64,000 nucleotides of DNA from Colletotrichum lupini (Eukaryota; Ascomycota; Sordariomycetes; Glomerellales; Glomerellaceae). The stretch covers positions 2,790,001-2,854,000 of the forward strand of contig NC_064678.1 of assembly GCF_023278565.1 (NCBI RefSeq). Direction: 5' to 3'. The position numbers and the translations under genes were made by a program. Shown piece after piece: positions 10,899 to 22,599 of this stretch. Positions within the stretch are counted from its first letter, which is position 1. Each line of letters begins with the position of its first letter. The notes below the pieces were generated by a model. It saw only the letters and a program-made list of their open reading frames with translations. It did not search any database and was not told the DNA's origin.

Positions 10899-11555
10899 GT
10901 TGTCGACGACGGAAGTTGAATGCGGCTGACGAAGTGTAGGGCAAACCGCAGGTTTTTCGGGGCAGGGTCGATTCAAATTCGCGGTGCTCGTCGTCTGTCG
11001 GCTGTCGAGGGGGTGTAATTGTAGATGCTTCGTTTCTTCGAGTCGACAGCGCCAGGTCAGCCAGTTCGCTCGGGTACCCACATTAAAGTCCCAGGGTGCG
11101 CGGGAGTAACTTTCAAAGCTGCCACGTTCGAAAAATTGGTGGTGGAACAGGGGTGGCATTGGCCACTACCTCTTGGGACTTGGGGGAGGAAGTGGATCAC
11201 GTGCGGTCCCCAAACGACAGACTGCGCGCCTGCCAATGCGACCTGCGCGTCCAAAGAAATGTACCTTTTTTGGATTCGAGATTTCGGAGAACAGAAGCAT
11301 TTGTAAGTCTCCGTCTTTCTTCGACGGAAACCACTCCATGAAACCACGAATCCCACGGTCATCGACGAAACATCCCGAAAATAACTATACGATACCCGTT
11401 TCCTTGATGCATGTGACAACTCAGCGATAAATTGATGCCATTGAGCAGACTAGTGGCAATCGTCAATCGAAGATAAAATCCGCCCTTCCGACCATTCGCG
11501 CAGCATCACAACTACTCTTCAGCCAGCTCTTCCCTCCTCCCTACTCACCGCGATT
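10899..11555. promoter_or_regulatory. Divergent promoter region (p24 gene / swc4)
   Basis: Two start codons lie 657 bp apart on opposite strands, so both promoters must be here. A CACGTG E-box-like hexamer occurs at about 11199 (GATCACGTGCGG). No other element is assigned, and use of the E-box is inference. Confidence 0.5.
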
Positions 11556-13514
11556 ATGACGTCCTCCGACGTGCGAGACGTCCTCAATCTCCCCGACAGC
11601 CACGGAGGCCCCCGACCGGCGAAAAAACAGAAGACGTCCGGCCCGCGGCCGAATCTCAAGGGTCTCGCCCGTGAGGTCCAGAATCTGGGCGGCGATAACC
11701 CGATCGCCATCGTTCCTGAAGTATCGATCTTCAAGAAGCGGCGATTCGCAAGCAGGAAACCGGCGACAAAGTGGGAACTTAAGCCTTTCACAAACTCAGC
11801 ACGGGGCGACAGCGGCGCATTAGTACTGAAGCACTGGAAACGCAAGACACCGACGGCTACGGAAAATGGGCACCAGGGTGGCGACGCCGAAACGAAAGAT
11901 GCGGAAGGGGAGCAGGCAGCGGTGAAGCCCGAGAACTCAATGTTTGCGAAATTCAACGTGGAGGTGGATGTGCCGCAGTACAGCGAAGACCAGTACCGGA
12001 CGAACCTGCAAAACGACGACTGGAGCAAGGAGGAGACGGATTACCTGCTAGGGTTGGTAAAGGACTTTGACCTACGGTGGCCGATCATATGGGACCGATA
12101 CGACTACTTGCCAGAAGCGATCAATGGAGAGGCGTCGGCAGACGGGGATGAGAGTAAGGCTATCATCCCCGTGCCGAAACCAAGGACGATGGAGGACCTC
12201 AAAGCGCGCTACTACGACGTTGCGGCAAAGATGATGGCGGTGCAGAAGCCCGTTCAGTACATGACGCAACCCGAGTACACCCTTCATGAGCTCATGGCCA
12301 ACTTCAACGCCAACCAGGAGAAGCAGCGCAAGGATTTCGCCAACAACGCGCTTACCCGGAGCAAGGAGGAAGCCAAGGAGGAGGAATCACTACTACTGGA
12401 GATCAAGCGCATTCTCGCACGCAGCGACCGTTTCAACGAGGAGCGTCGGGAGCTCTACAACCGTCTGGACTACCCACACACTGACCAGGACATCAGCGCG
12501 TTCAAGTCCAGTGCTGGGTTACAAACTCTACTGCAGAACCTGATGAATGCCGACAAGTCCAAAAAGCGGAAGTCGCTTATGGCAGCGGACGGCGTCAGCC
12601 CCTCCGCGCCCGCGGGACAACAGCCCGCGGCTGCAGCGACAGCGACGGCCGCGTCAACAGACAACAAAGACCGCCGCGAGAGCATTGCTGCTGCGGCGGC
12701 TGCGACCCCGGCGGAGAAAACACAAAAGGAACCTCCCAGCAGCGTCGCGCAGACACCGACGGCGCCGGCAGGCGGAAAGAAGGGCCAGCAGCAGCAGGAA
12801 CGCCGCAAGCTCAACGATGCCGAGATGCACGTCTACGGTGTCACGCACCACGACCGCCTGTCTAGTGGACCGACGTTCCGCTACGAGAAGATCAACAAGC
12901 TTTTTACACACAAGTCGAACCAGCAGCAACTGCGCATCATGAACACGCTCAACGAGCTCGACATCCCGCCAAGGCTAGTTATGCCGACAGCACCGGTAAC
13001 AGCCCAATACGAGCTCCTTCTCGGCGCCGTCAACAGTCTGCTTGATGCTAGAAAGGTCACGGACAAGATTGACGCCGAGATCAAGCTCGAGCTGGCCAAA
13101 AAGGCGGAGCGCGAGAAGGCGAACCAGCCAGAGCCCGACCCGGCTGCAGAGAAGAAGGAAGGCGAAGGTCAAGGCCAGTCTACGGAAGAGAAGAAGGACA
13201 AGACCACTGCAGGGGGCGAGGGCGAAGGCGAGAGCGAGGCAAACGCCGAACCTAAAGCTGCCGCCGAGCCATCCAAGGATGATGAACCCAAAACCAACGG
13301 AGACGCCGGCGGTGGGGAGGCAACTCCCGCTGCGGACGGGGACAAAGCAGCTGCCGTAGCAGCTGCTGCGCCGGCCGCGACGGAGGAGGGCAAGGGAGAC
13401 GCGGAGAAGGAAAAGTCAGCGCGACCGGGGAGCAGTGGGGCAACACATAAACGGAGCGCCAGCGTCATGAGTGCCGGGGGCGAGGAGAAGAATGCCAAGA
13501 GGCAGAAGAAGTGA
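11556..13514 (+). CDS. swc4: SWC4, SWR1/NuA4 complex subunit (DMAP1 homologue)
   Basis: This is an intronless frame of 652 residues. The N-terminus carries the family signature MTSSDVRDVLNLP, a basic nuclear-localisation-like patch (AKKQK), and FKKRRFASRKPATKWELKPF. A SANT/Myb-type fold follows at about residues 140-220, with WSKEETDYLLGLVKDFDLRWPIIWDRYDY-type aromatic spacing and then LKARYYDV. The DMAP1-type helical block (LLEIKRILARSDRFNEERRELYNRL) follows. After an Ala/Thr-rich linker, a second conserved block includes YGVTHHDRLSSGPTFRYEK. The C-terminus is Lys/Glu/Ala low complexity with basic KR clusters. Swc4/DMAP1 is shared by the SWR1 H2A.Z-exchange complex and the NuA4 acetyltransferase. 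The ATG at 11556 is the first in frame and lies close to the divergent promoter. Confidence 0.94.
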   Translation: MTSSDVRDVLNLPDSHGGPRPAKKQKTSGPRPNLKGLAREVQNLGGDNPIAIVPEVSIFKKRRFASRKPATKWELKPFTNSARGDSGALVLKHWKRKTPTATENGHQGGDAETKDAEGEQAAVKPENSMFAKFNVEVDVPQYSEDQYRTNLQNDDWSKEETDYLLGLVKDFDLRWPIIWDRYDYLPEAINGEASADGDESKAIIPVPKPRTMEDLKARYYDVAAKMMAVQKPVQYMTQPEYTLHELMANFNANQEKQRKDFANNALTRSKEEAKEEESLLLEIKRILARSDRFNEERRELYNRLDYPHTDQDISAFKSSAGLQTLLQNLMNADKSKKRKSLMAADGVSPSAPAGQQPAAAATATAASTDNKDRRESIAAAAAATPAEKTQKEPPSSVAQTPTAPAGGKKGQQQQERRKLNDAEMHVYGVTHHDRLSSGPTFRYEKINKLFTHKSNQQQLRIMNTLNELDIPPRLVMPTAPVTAQYELLLGAVNSLLDARKVTDKIDAEIKLELAKKAEREKANQPEPDPAAEKKEGEGQGQSTEEKKDKTTAGGEGEGESEANAEPKAAAEPSKDDEPKTNGDAGGGEATPAADGDKAAAVAAAAPAATEEGKGDAEKEKSARPGSSGATHKRSASVMSAGGEEKNAKRQKK

Positions 13515-14034
13515 AGCAAGTGAAGGCCATGTACCGTCAAAGTACCGTCAGACAATCAGGTACTTTGCCTTCTAGCTACGCAAGGCGCTACGCGCCGTGA
13601 CGAAGATGGATGAAGTGCCTTACGATATGTATAATCACACACACAATTGAGATTGAACCTCGAAGGAGTCATCTCCGCGCGTGACCAACCACCCCCTTCC
13701 TCTTAGACCGGGGAGTGGGGCGTGATGGGAGATGCGAGCGCGAACTGTCGGTGTATGGATTATTGGTCAAAAGGGCCGCGGCAATATTTTGGAACCAAGA
13801 TGTGGGAGCGTGGACAGGGACGGGTAAGGGTTCAAACTGCAAAGTTGATTGGGTTGGTTTAGGTATCGAGGCAGAGCGATGTGGGAAAAGCCGCCGCCTC
13901 TACGGAGTTTGTCTGGGGTTAGTGGGAAAATGTAGAAAAGCTTGAAACAAGGAAAATAGGAAACAGGACTGCTGCTTTTGCCCGACGTTGCTGGGTATCT
14001 TTGCTTCACGTGGGCGTTGTGACCGGGGGTACGT

Positions 14035-14091
14035 CTGGATGATGTGCCCATGTCTTGACGAAGTGCCCATGTCTGGATGATGCGCCCATGT
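14035..14091. repeat. Three tandem copies of a 19-bp unit
   Basis: The copies are at 14035-14053, 14054-14072 and 14073-14091. The unit is CTGGATGATGTGCCCATGT. Copies 1 and 3 differ at one base, and the middle copy differs at four or five positions. The array is intergenic, about 500 bp downstream of the swc4 stop codon. Confidence 0.85.
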
Positions 14092-15100
14092 CGTAGTGGG
14101 ATGAAGTAGCAATGGGAAAGGATGATCATGAAACAAAAAAAACGCCGATAGGTATGCAGAAGAGCCGGAACCTAGCGGTGGACAATATCAAAATGCTGCA
14201 CCTCGAGGTAACCTTGTCGCTTTTGCCCCGCGCTTACACATTTGTATGGATGTCGTGTAAGTTGGTGTTGTTACAACGATATCGTGCCAGGGTTATGGAG
14301 TGCAGGAGGCAAGTTTGACAACTCAAAAAGGGAGAAATGGAATAAGTCTCCGCAGTTCGCTTCTTTCACAATTATAATTGCGGCGGGATTAGAGGGTGGT
14401 TGCGAGAGATAAGGGTCCCTTCGGTGTAGGGGAACCCATGAAGTTCAACGCAGGACGTGACGTCTCATTAAGCAAGATGCAGCTCATAGGCGGCTGCAGG
14501 TGAGGCTAATCATCTTAATATAGCAACGGCAGCTAAAAATATCGACGTGGAGAGCGGTTACGGTTGGGAAGGTGACTGATCATAGCATGCCGCTTGCCTC
14601 GGAGCCGGGTCATATAGTTTGCTGGAAGGGAGAAGGGGGGTTTATGAACGCACGAGGCTGCCAGGGCCCTTTAGATCTCTGGACCCGCCTGTGACGAGAC
14701 TGGCCGGCCCAATGATTGGAGGCCGATCGAGATGATGTCGGTGAAGGTCTTCGTGCCACGATCGTGCTTCTACTGACTTCAGGGTCCTAGTTCTGTTGTG
14801 TCCACGGATGGGGGTGTGAGTTGGAGGGCGTCAAGGTTAAGCGGCGGCCGCGTCAGGGAACTAATTGGCAATCTCGAGATCTTGCCTGCAGGGAAGAAGA
14901 GTTTCATACATATGGAGAGGGAGGTTAGACGAGGTCCAGACAAGGAGGCGTCGGCGTGACGCTGGGGAACAATGGGCTCGGCTCCGTGTCTAGCCTTAGG
15001 TATCCTGGGCGTCGGTTCGTCGAGAGGCTGTCATTATGCTAGAGAACGCGGGATGTATGGTCGCTTGCGTACCTTGCAGGTTGAGAAAGCTAGAAATTTA

Positions 15101-15205
<105 letters not shown>

Positions 15206-18200
15206 TCAAAGATGCCAGGACCAGGAGCGGAACTTGCTGTTGGGTCCGGTAGTTATTAATAGAGACCCAGGCGCCTCGAAAGTGTAGAAATTCATGGGTT
15301 TGGGAAGATTGCCATGCCATGCGGTGGAAGAGAACTTTTCTAGAAGAAGGGTAGTCAGCAACGTGGAGTTTGACGTTGTCGTTTGCGAGGAGAATGAGGG
15401 AGCGCTTATGAGTGGGCGCTTAGTTGGAGTCGAGCGACACCATTGGCTGAAAGCCAAGCTGTTGTAAGGGTTTGTGTGATGGAGCTGCGATGTTGTGCAT
15501 GGCAGAGATCTTGACACTTCTAAGATTAGAAACACGTCGGTATTTCTGAAATAAGGGTCGTCTCTTTTACGACAATGGGTTTGAAAATGACGTCTGAAGA
15601 GACATGAGGCGTGATGTGGTCAAGTTGAGAGGTTGTAGACGGGAAGTCGAGAGCCTATCCATGCTCACGATCTATTAGGCCACATGATTAAGTACTTAGG
15701 TAGTAGACGCCATTCTGGAAAACAAGTGAAAGGATACTTTTATTCAAAAATTGAAACCGAAGAAGAGAGCCAGCCGTGCCAGTGTATCCACCCGAAGGTC
15801 ACATTTCTTAGGGCCCAGGGGTCAGTTGTTTTCATCGAGGCTGCGATGATCGAGAACAATGAAGATAAAAGTATTCGTAGTTTGCAGTGAAAGAGATTGG
15901 ATCGACGATACACCATACAGGGCACTCCTTCCCTACGCTTGTGAACCTAAGTTGAAGAAGCCGTGGTTTGCATCGAGTTACGGATGACTAAGGCAAGGTG
16001 GTACTGCCCGGGGACCTATTCTCAAGTACCTTAGAGTGCCACGAGTGCCTTCTACATTAGGTGGTCGCGGGCCAAGCAGTCAATCTGTGGAGGTGCCTTT
16101 ACTGCGGGAGTCTTGTAACAGGTAAGGTATTCATCTTGATGGGAGCCTGGGGAAGGAACTGATCAATGGCGGCAAAATCGGAAACAGGCCGGGTGCTTTA
16201 AGGTAGGCTCTTGCCTCTGCAGGTTGATGATTCGGATACCTCCTGCCGCTTTTACCCAAGCCGAAGCTGGGCAGGTGGGCAGGTATTACCTGGGTCCTTC
16301 CGTCAATGGAAGTTGTCAACTGGGCAGTAGGTTCCTGACATGGAAGGCCCCTTCCCCCTGTCAGCGCGCTTGAATCTCTAAGCGGGCTCGGTAGCCCCCA
16401 AACTGCGGATGTCCCGTCGCCCGCAAAGAACCAACAACTGCAGATCGAGTTCCAGTGTTCCATTGCCCTCATCAACGTCAAGGATTTTTCTCGACGGTGC
16501 CGAATCGTTCATCGTTCCTGTGCGACCCTCCACTCTGTCCCGTCAGATTGTTTGCCAGACCCTCGTCTCCCGAGACACCAAGGCTCACACTCTCTCTCGC
16601 ACTCTTCCATGAGTCACTTTGGATTATTTCCATTCCTTTTCAGCAAATGCCGCCGCCCCATCGGGCTGCTATCGCCAATGAGACGCATTACCAAACTTCG
16701 TTTCGGCGGCTTTGGACCAACCACGGGCTCAGCATCTCCATAGAGATGTGGTGGGCCCGATATTTCTGTAAATTCCGGGGTGTATTATCCGCATCCCTCA
16801 ATTGTCTGCTGGAAGTTGGAACCGAACGCCGTTCGTCGTCAGTCGTCGATGGCCAGGAATAGCAGCATCCTGCAGGACATTGGATGGGACGAGACATCTC
16901 CTGCGGACGATAACTACCTAAACAAGAACCAACACAATCCCATCCGGGCGCCGTCTTGTTCCCAGCTCTCGCCTTCCCCGAGCCGGCTCGAACCTTGGTC
17001 CATACAGTCCCCCTCGTTTTCTCATACCGCAGTCAATCTTACTCTAGCCACCTAGTTGTTGGCCTGCCTGGTATGTATCACCGTCACATCCAACACACTC
17101 GACCGTCGTCAACACCCGATTGTACCTCGTCTGGATGGCCGGTCACCACTCTGGCACTCTGTCTCGGCTCCCGCCATAGGTCGACGTATGTACGCCTATG
17201 CTGCCGTGCCCCTTTACCCCTGCCTCTGCTTACCCTACTTTATTGTCACAGTTTATCTCACCTCCACAATCCCTGATCAGTTGGTGACGGCACAATGCGA
17301 CAGACGACGGACCAGGGGTTTAATTCTCGACTGCAAAAGAATACCTGAGTCCCTGACTTCTCTCGTTCTCGAATCCCGTCGCCCCGCTTTTGTTCGCTTT
17401 ACCAAGGTTCCCTCTTGGACTCGCCGCTCTCGCAGCTCCCTGCAACCTCGGTCCTCGAATTTGCTCCATTTCAACTCTTGATCCTGCGCCTTTCATCCCC
17501 GCTCGTCCAAAATCGCCCCTGCCTACTTCGTCGGAGGAGACCAAGATATGCCGCATTTGCCATGACACTCGACGCGTCGACCATGTCATTTCATTACGGA
17601 TCTGGCGAGACGGCCTCCTAACACATATAGCAGTTCGGCTGGCGGCCCAGAGGTTCTGCGCTGTTTGCTACCGTTGCCTTCCTTCCGTGCTCCACATCGC
17701 GGTGGTCATTCCGCATTTGTCTGATCTTTCGATGCGACAGTGGACACTGTCACACAGATGAACAACGGTCAACCAGACACAGTCGCGGAGTGGGAACCCC
17801 CATACGGCAAATACATTGCACCATTGTGCTGATGCTCTCAAACGCCTTCCATTTCGCTCCTCGTGCTTCTCGCTCCGGCTGGCCCCACGAGACGACATTC
17901 CCACAATTTCTGGTTAGGCTTTCTTCATTACCGAGCAACCAGGCAAAGGACTCACAAGCTCCACCAAGGCCAAGTTCATACGCATACAGCTATGATATTA
18001 TCATTTGCAGACTTGACTTCGAGACAGTATTGTGATTCGTCGCATCGATAGACGCAAGCAACACAAGCCACGGCTTTTCTAGAGGAACTTGGCGTATACC
18101 TCAAGGAGAACATCCGCTGCCAAATACATGAGTCGGGCGATATCTCCAGGCGCCTGGTCAAAGCTGCAACGACTAAGCAAAAACATAACGTCGTTTGCAA

Positions 18201-21200
18201 AGTCAAGTTGAGAAGCCAGTCAGCTGCAGGCCGTTCGCATTTCTGACTTAATTTTCTCCTGAATCTGATGGCCAAAGATCATAATGCCTTGTCTTTGGTA
18301 TGCGCAATAGACGGTGAAGGAGGCGTGCGCTTGTGCGCCTGTGTGTGACAAGATGTCAGCACTTGTGCAGCGAAATCGTGATAGCCGCATGAGTCTCTGA
18401 CCAATGCAGCGCATATCACATTACCTCTGATCTAAGCAGGATGTGGAGGAATTCATCACCCTCGAGTCAAACTCTACGCGGCATCGCGAAGAGCCCATGA
18501 CATCTCACCTTGAGCAACAATATCTCATGGAACGAAACCGACGGGCCAGCGTAGTCCCGGTTACTAATATTGGACTGCCGAAGATTGGGCAAGTTGCGCC
18601 GTCGAGAAAGTCTCGTCTGTCTCGTCACAGCGCATGTGTCGAATCGAACCGCCCTGTTACTCAACTCTCCTCCTCCCGCACATCAGGGCTTCTCGTTGGC
18701 TGCATATCGACTTGTCGCGAACCAATCAGACCAGTGATGCCGCTTAGCTGCCATCACGGTAGGTGTGGGTGGGTCGCGGCGGTAAAGATACCCGGGCGAG
18801 GAGCGGAGGGCGACGCTGGTGCGGGTGGGAGGGTCGATTCGGACGCCTCCGCGCTTTTTTCTCTTTTCTTTTCGCACACCCGCCCTGCGACAAGCGCTAC
18901 GCACGATGTAAAGGAAGGGGTGCAACAACTTGCGATACCCTTTGGTCTGGAGACACTTTGACCGCCGTCAGAGCCGACGACATAATGCCTTCTCTTCCAA
19001 CGCCTTGCCCTCACATACGCAACAAAGAGACGAGACGAGACGAGCGGATCGGTTCCGGGCAAAGCTGGGGTAAATAGCCCAACAACGCAGACTGAAAGTC
19101 AAGTTGCCCTCTCAGTCCCACCCAGGATTGCACGGCTAAAAATAATCCACCTTGGGCTGTATCCTGGTCCATCTACATCGGAAGATTAACGTTTTTGTTT
19201 CACCCCTGCCCCGTCAGAGGGACGAGAGCAGACACCACCAATCCACCACCAGACTTGAATGTGAAGGGAACCTGGGAGAAAAAAGATGGGACAGTCACTA
19301 CGGTCACTCTCTGAGTGCTATCGCCGAACTCACTTCACCTGGGCTCTGTGCCGCACATCCAGACCGTCCCCATCCATCTCTCTCAAGTCTCGACAGGAAC
19401 ACCCACCACTCAGCCTAGGTATCTGATCCCTGAGACAAACGCCCAGAATCAACACCCCGATTAACGAGCAAAGAGATTGGCAGCCGCGATCTGTATTTCG
19501 TAGGTAGCTGTTTCCGGAACAAGACTGGCGCATGCGCTGCCGCGACCGGACAATTGCGCGGCCAGATTGTTGCGACAAACGCATGGAGAGTTACTAGTGA
19601 TTGCAACCCTACAGGGTCGCTACATACCGGGAGACACCCGCGCACAGAGAATGCCACCTAGAGATGAGCGGTGCAGACGGTGCTGTTGCGTACGGATACC
19701 TCACAAGTCGAAGTCTCCCGCGACTGGCTGTCACGCTGAAGAACGGAGCCAAGGGCCGAGACACGGCTCAGCGCGGACGCGGAAATGGGACTATCCCCTC
19801 ACTAATCTCACTCCAACTCGACACCAAAACCTACTAGACGGTTGGCTTGGTGCACTGCCGCGTTTGCTAGCCCAGTTGGCGGCTGCAGATTGCAATCGAA
19901 CGGGATGACAATACGAGCCACAGCCAGCTAAGCCTGGTTGTTGACGACGATACCCGACGTTGGCGTCACACTTGAGGGTCTAGCTACGACGCTGAGCGTG
20001 CTTTTTAGACGCGGCGAAGGGAAGTGGGCTCGCAGAGAAGGGGAAGAGAAGAGAAGATGTCACTGATCGCGTCAAACTGCATGACACGGGGACCCTATCC
20101 TGACAGCTCCATTGGTTGCTACATAATGATGATCAACCGCATCCGCCGGCAATGCTCGCTCTCACCTCACCACTACTACCTTGCGCCGGGGGGTACGAGG
20201 CAATTTCGCTGATAGCTCAGTCTGGTTGGCGGATGTTCACAGTATTTTCCCGTTGAGAGTGAACCTCCGTCCAATCTGAGCACCTATCGTCAGAAGGGTC
20301 ATTGTTGCACACGGTAATGAAGGTCCTCAACACTCCGAAACAGCCGCTGTACCACCGCTCCATCCCGAGTCAAAACCAACTATGGCCACTATGACGAGGA
20401 TGAGACCCCGTTTGACATGGACTACCGCGTGGCCATGTGCTATTTATGAAGACGTGAGCGGATGAAGGGACCAAAGGTTCGACCAGGATTGCTTCTGCAC
20501 CGAGGGGCGGTCGTCCTGCGTCTTATAGCAATGGCCGGGGTGCTTGGTCCGGACCTGGTGGACCAAGCGACACCTAGGCCTCGGGGTTTCCTTTCTTCAC
20601 CTTCCTGAACGTATCAAAGCCGTTTCCTGCCAGAGTTAAGAAACGTGGGAGACCCTGGCGTCAGTTCTCTGCGGCACGGCACACCTGATAATTCGACCCC
20701 GGCCAAACAGCGGTCAAAAGGGTTACAACGAGGGTCAAGCTTCGTGAGAGCGACAAGTGGAAACCAGTGTAACGCTACAGGCGGGCAGCGTCTCCGGATG
20801 CGCGAGGAGCCTTCTTGGTGAACCGCGAGAGTGTCTGACTGTCTGGAACGCTTTGCTCAGGCAACGACAGTCGGTCAAGTTGTACAAATCTTGGGATGGT
20901 GGAGTCGAGGCGGCATGCTGACGATATGACCGGGACAGTGACGGACGGCGAGCATGTCAAGGTTGACAGGGCTAGCGGATGCAGGCTGGCCGCTGGCGAA
21001 ATCATGGGCCCGGGTCGTCGCCATGCTGGAAGTGAGTCCTTGCGTCTTTGGCGAAAGCAGCCGGCGGCTCTTGTCATGGGCGGTCGCTTGTTTCCTGCCC
21101 CCAAACTCTGGAGACACTGGAAATGACGACGGCTCACGGCCGCGGCAGAGCGGGGGCCAAAAACACACCTTGCCATGCGCCGGTAGCCTTCAAAAGGGGG

Positions 21201-22145
21201 GGAGGGTAGCAGGATGGCAGATCCCTCCATCAACCTCCCCCATCACGTGGCAGAGGTTAAGAGACGTATTATCAAGCACACATGTGTGCGTACGTGCACA
21301 CTACCTCAATTTCCTATATCACTACGGTGCAGTACGTGTACAGATACAGGACACTGCCGTTATGCATCACTTAGCCCAATATCGCATCGCGGGGAGGTGG
21401 GCGATACGGCCGGTGAGGCCCGCGAGATGATGGTGTGTGCCAACCCTTGTAGCCTGGAGACCAATCACCGCGACACGGAAAATAGTTGGTGGGCATAGTC
21501 AAATTGTCTCTCACTCATGACATCGAGCCTACGGGTGATGAGAGACAAAGGTTGCAAAGAGAAAGGAGATATTTGCCATTCCACGGCTCGGAAGGGCAAC
21601 GGTCTTGGACTCACGGGGGAGCTCGATTTGGGGATGGAGGCAAGGCGAGCAGGAACGGCGATGGGCACAAGCACGGCGGGCATATCCCAGCCCAGGCCCG
21701 GCTAGCCCAGGTCGACCTACCGTCAAGCACAGTTCAGTTGAGTTGTGATACGTACTCCGTACAGCTGGAGCGACCAGACGCGGGTTGCAGAGGTCATGGC
21801 TCACGCCCTCTCCCCAAGTCTCCAATGGCCTGTCGACACGCCCCCTCCTTTCTGCATACCATCCCCCCCCTTGTTCATGCCTCGCCAGGGGACCCAGCTG
21901 GTGGCCGTGGAAGCGACGACAAACGCAAGTGGCTACTGGCAGCAGTATCGCGCGAGTACTTTGTGGCGGTCGAGTACCCGTGGGAAGCGCCATGCCGCGA
22001 CCCAATGCTGCTCGTGTTTCCCGGGTTTAGCGACGAAGGACTGGGGTGTCTGGGAGGAATGGATCCGTATGTATGACCCAGGAAGGGGAGGAGAAGATGA
22101 AGAGAGGCGATACGGATGCCTCTTGCATGTTCAGACCAACACTTG

Positions 22146-22166
22146 CACACACACACACAGAGAGAG
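22146..22166. repeat. (CA)7-(AG)n microsatellite
   Basis: A run of CA dinucleotides is followed immediately by AG dinucleotides, in the long gene-free interval. It is simple-sequence DNA with no coding context. Confidence 0.85.
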
Positions 22167-22599
22167 GAAGGGCGAGCGAGAGGAGGGGGCTCTATGTGTG
22201 GATGCAGCACTCAAGGTGGGATTTCGCGGGAGAAGGGAACCGGGATCAAGAAGAAAGTGAGTGAGGCCACACTCTGGGTACTTTTTGGAGAGATTTTGTA
22301 GTGTCTTTCTCTTGATCCGTACAGGATACAAAAGTAACGAGGCACCCGCCGAGACCAGCGTCTCGTCCCTGTTACCCCGAGAGGTATTTCTCGTTCCCTT
22401 GCAATTGCGGTCGCATCCCAGCGTGGACGTTGAATACGGACGACGGACACACAGAGATCCTTCTTCTTAATTATTTGGCCATTGTAGTTGAGCTTTGGCG
22501 AGTGAGCGCGTAACATCGGGAGGGAAGAAGGATAAAAAGAAAAAGGCTGGCTGGTTCCCGCACTATCAAGGGTAGCCCTTGGCTCGCCTACACCTCAGA

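Noticed and set aside
14035..14091. Tandem repeat considered as a CRISPR array
   Set aside because: Units are directly adjacent without spacers, and the genome is eukaryotic.
18620..18680. GGTTCGATTC-like T-arm on the minus strand
   Set aside because: No acceptor stem or anticodon arm at the required distances.
20190..20280. tRNA-like string TAGCTCAGTCTGGTTGG
   Set aside because: No matching D-stem partner, anticodon arm or T-arm with correct spacing could be folded around it.
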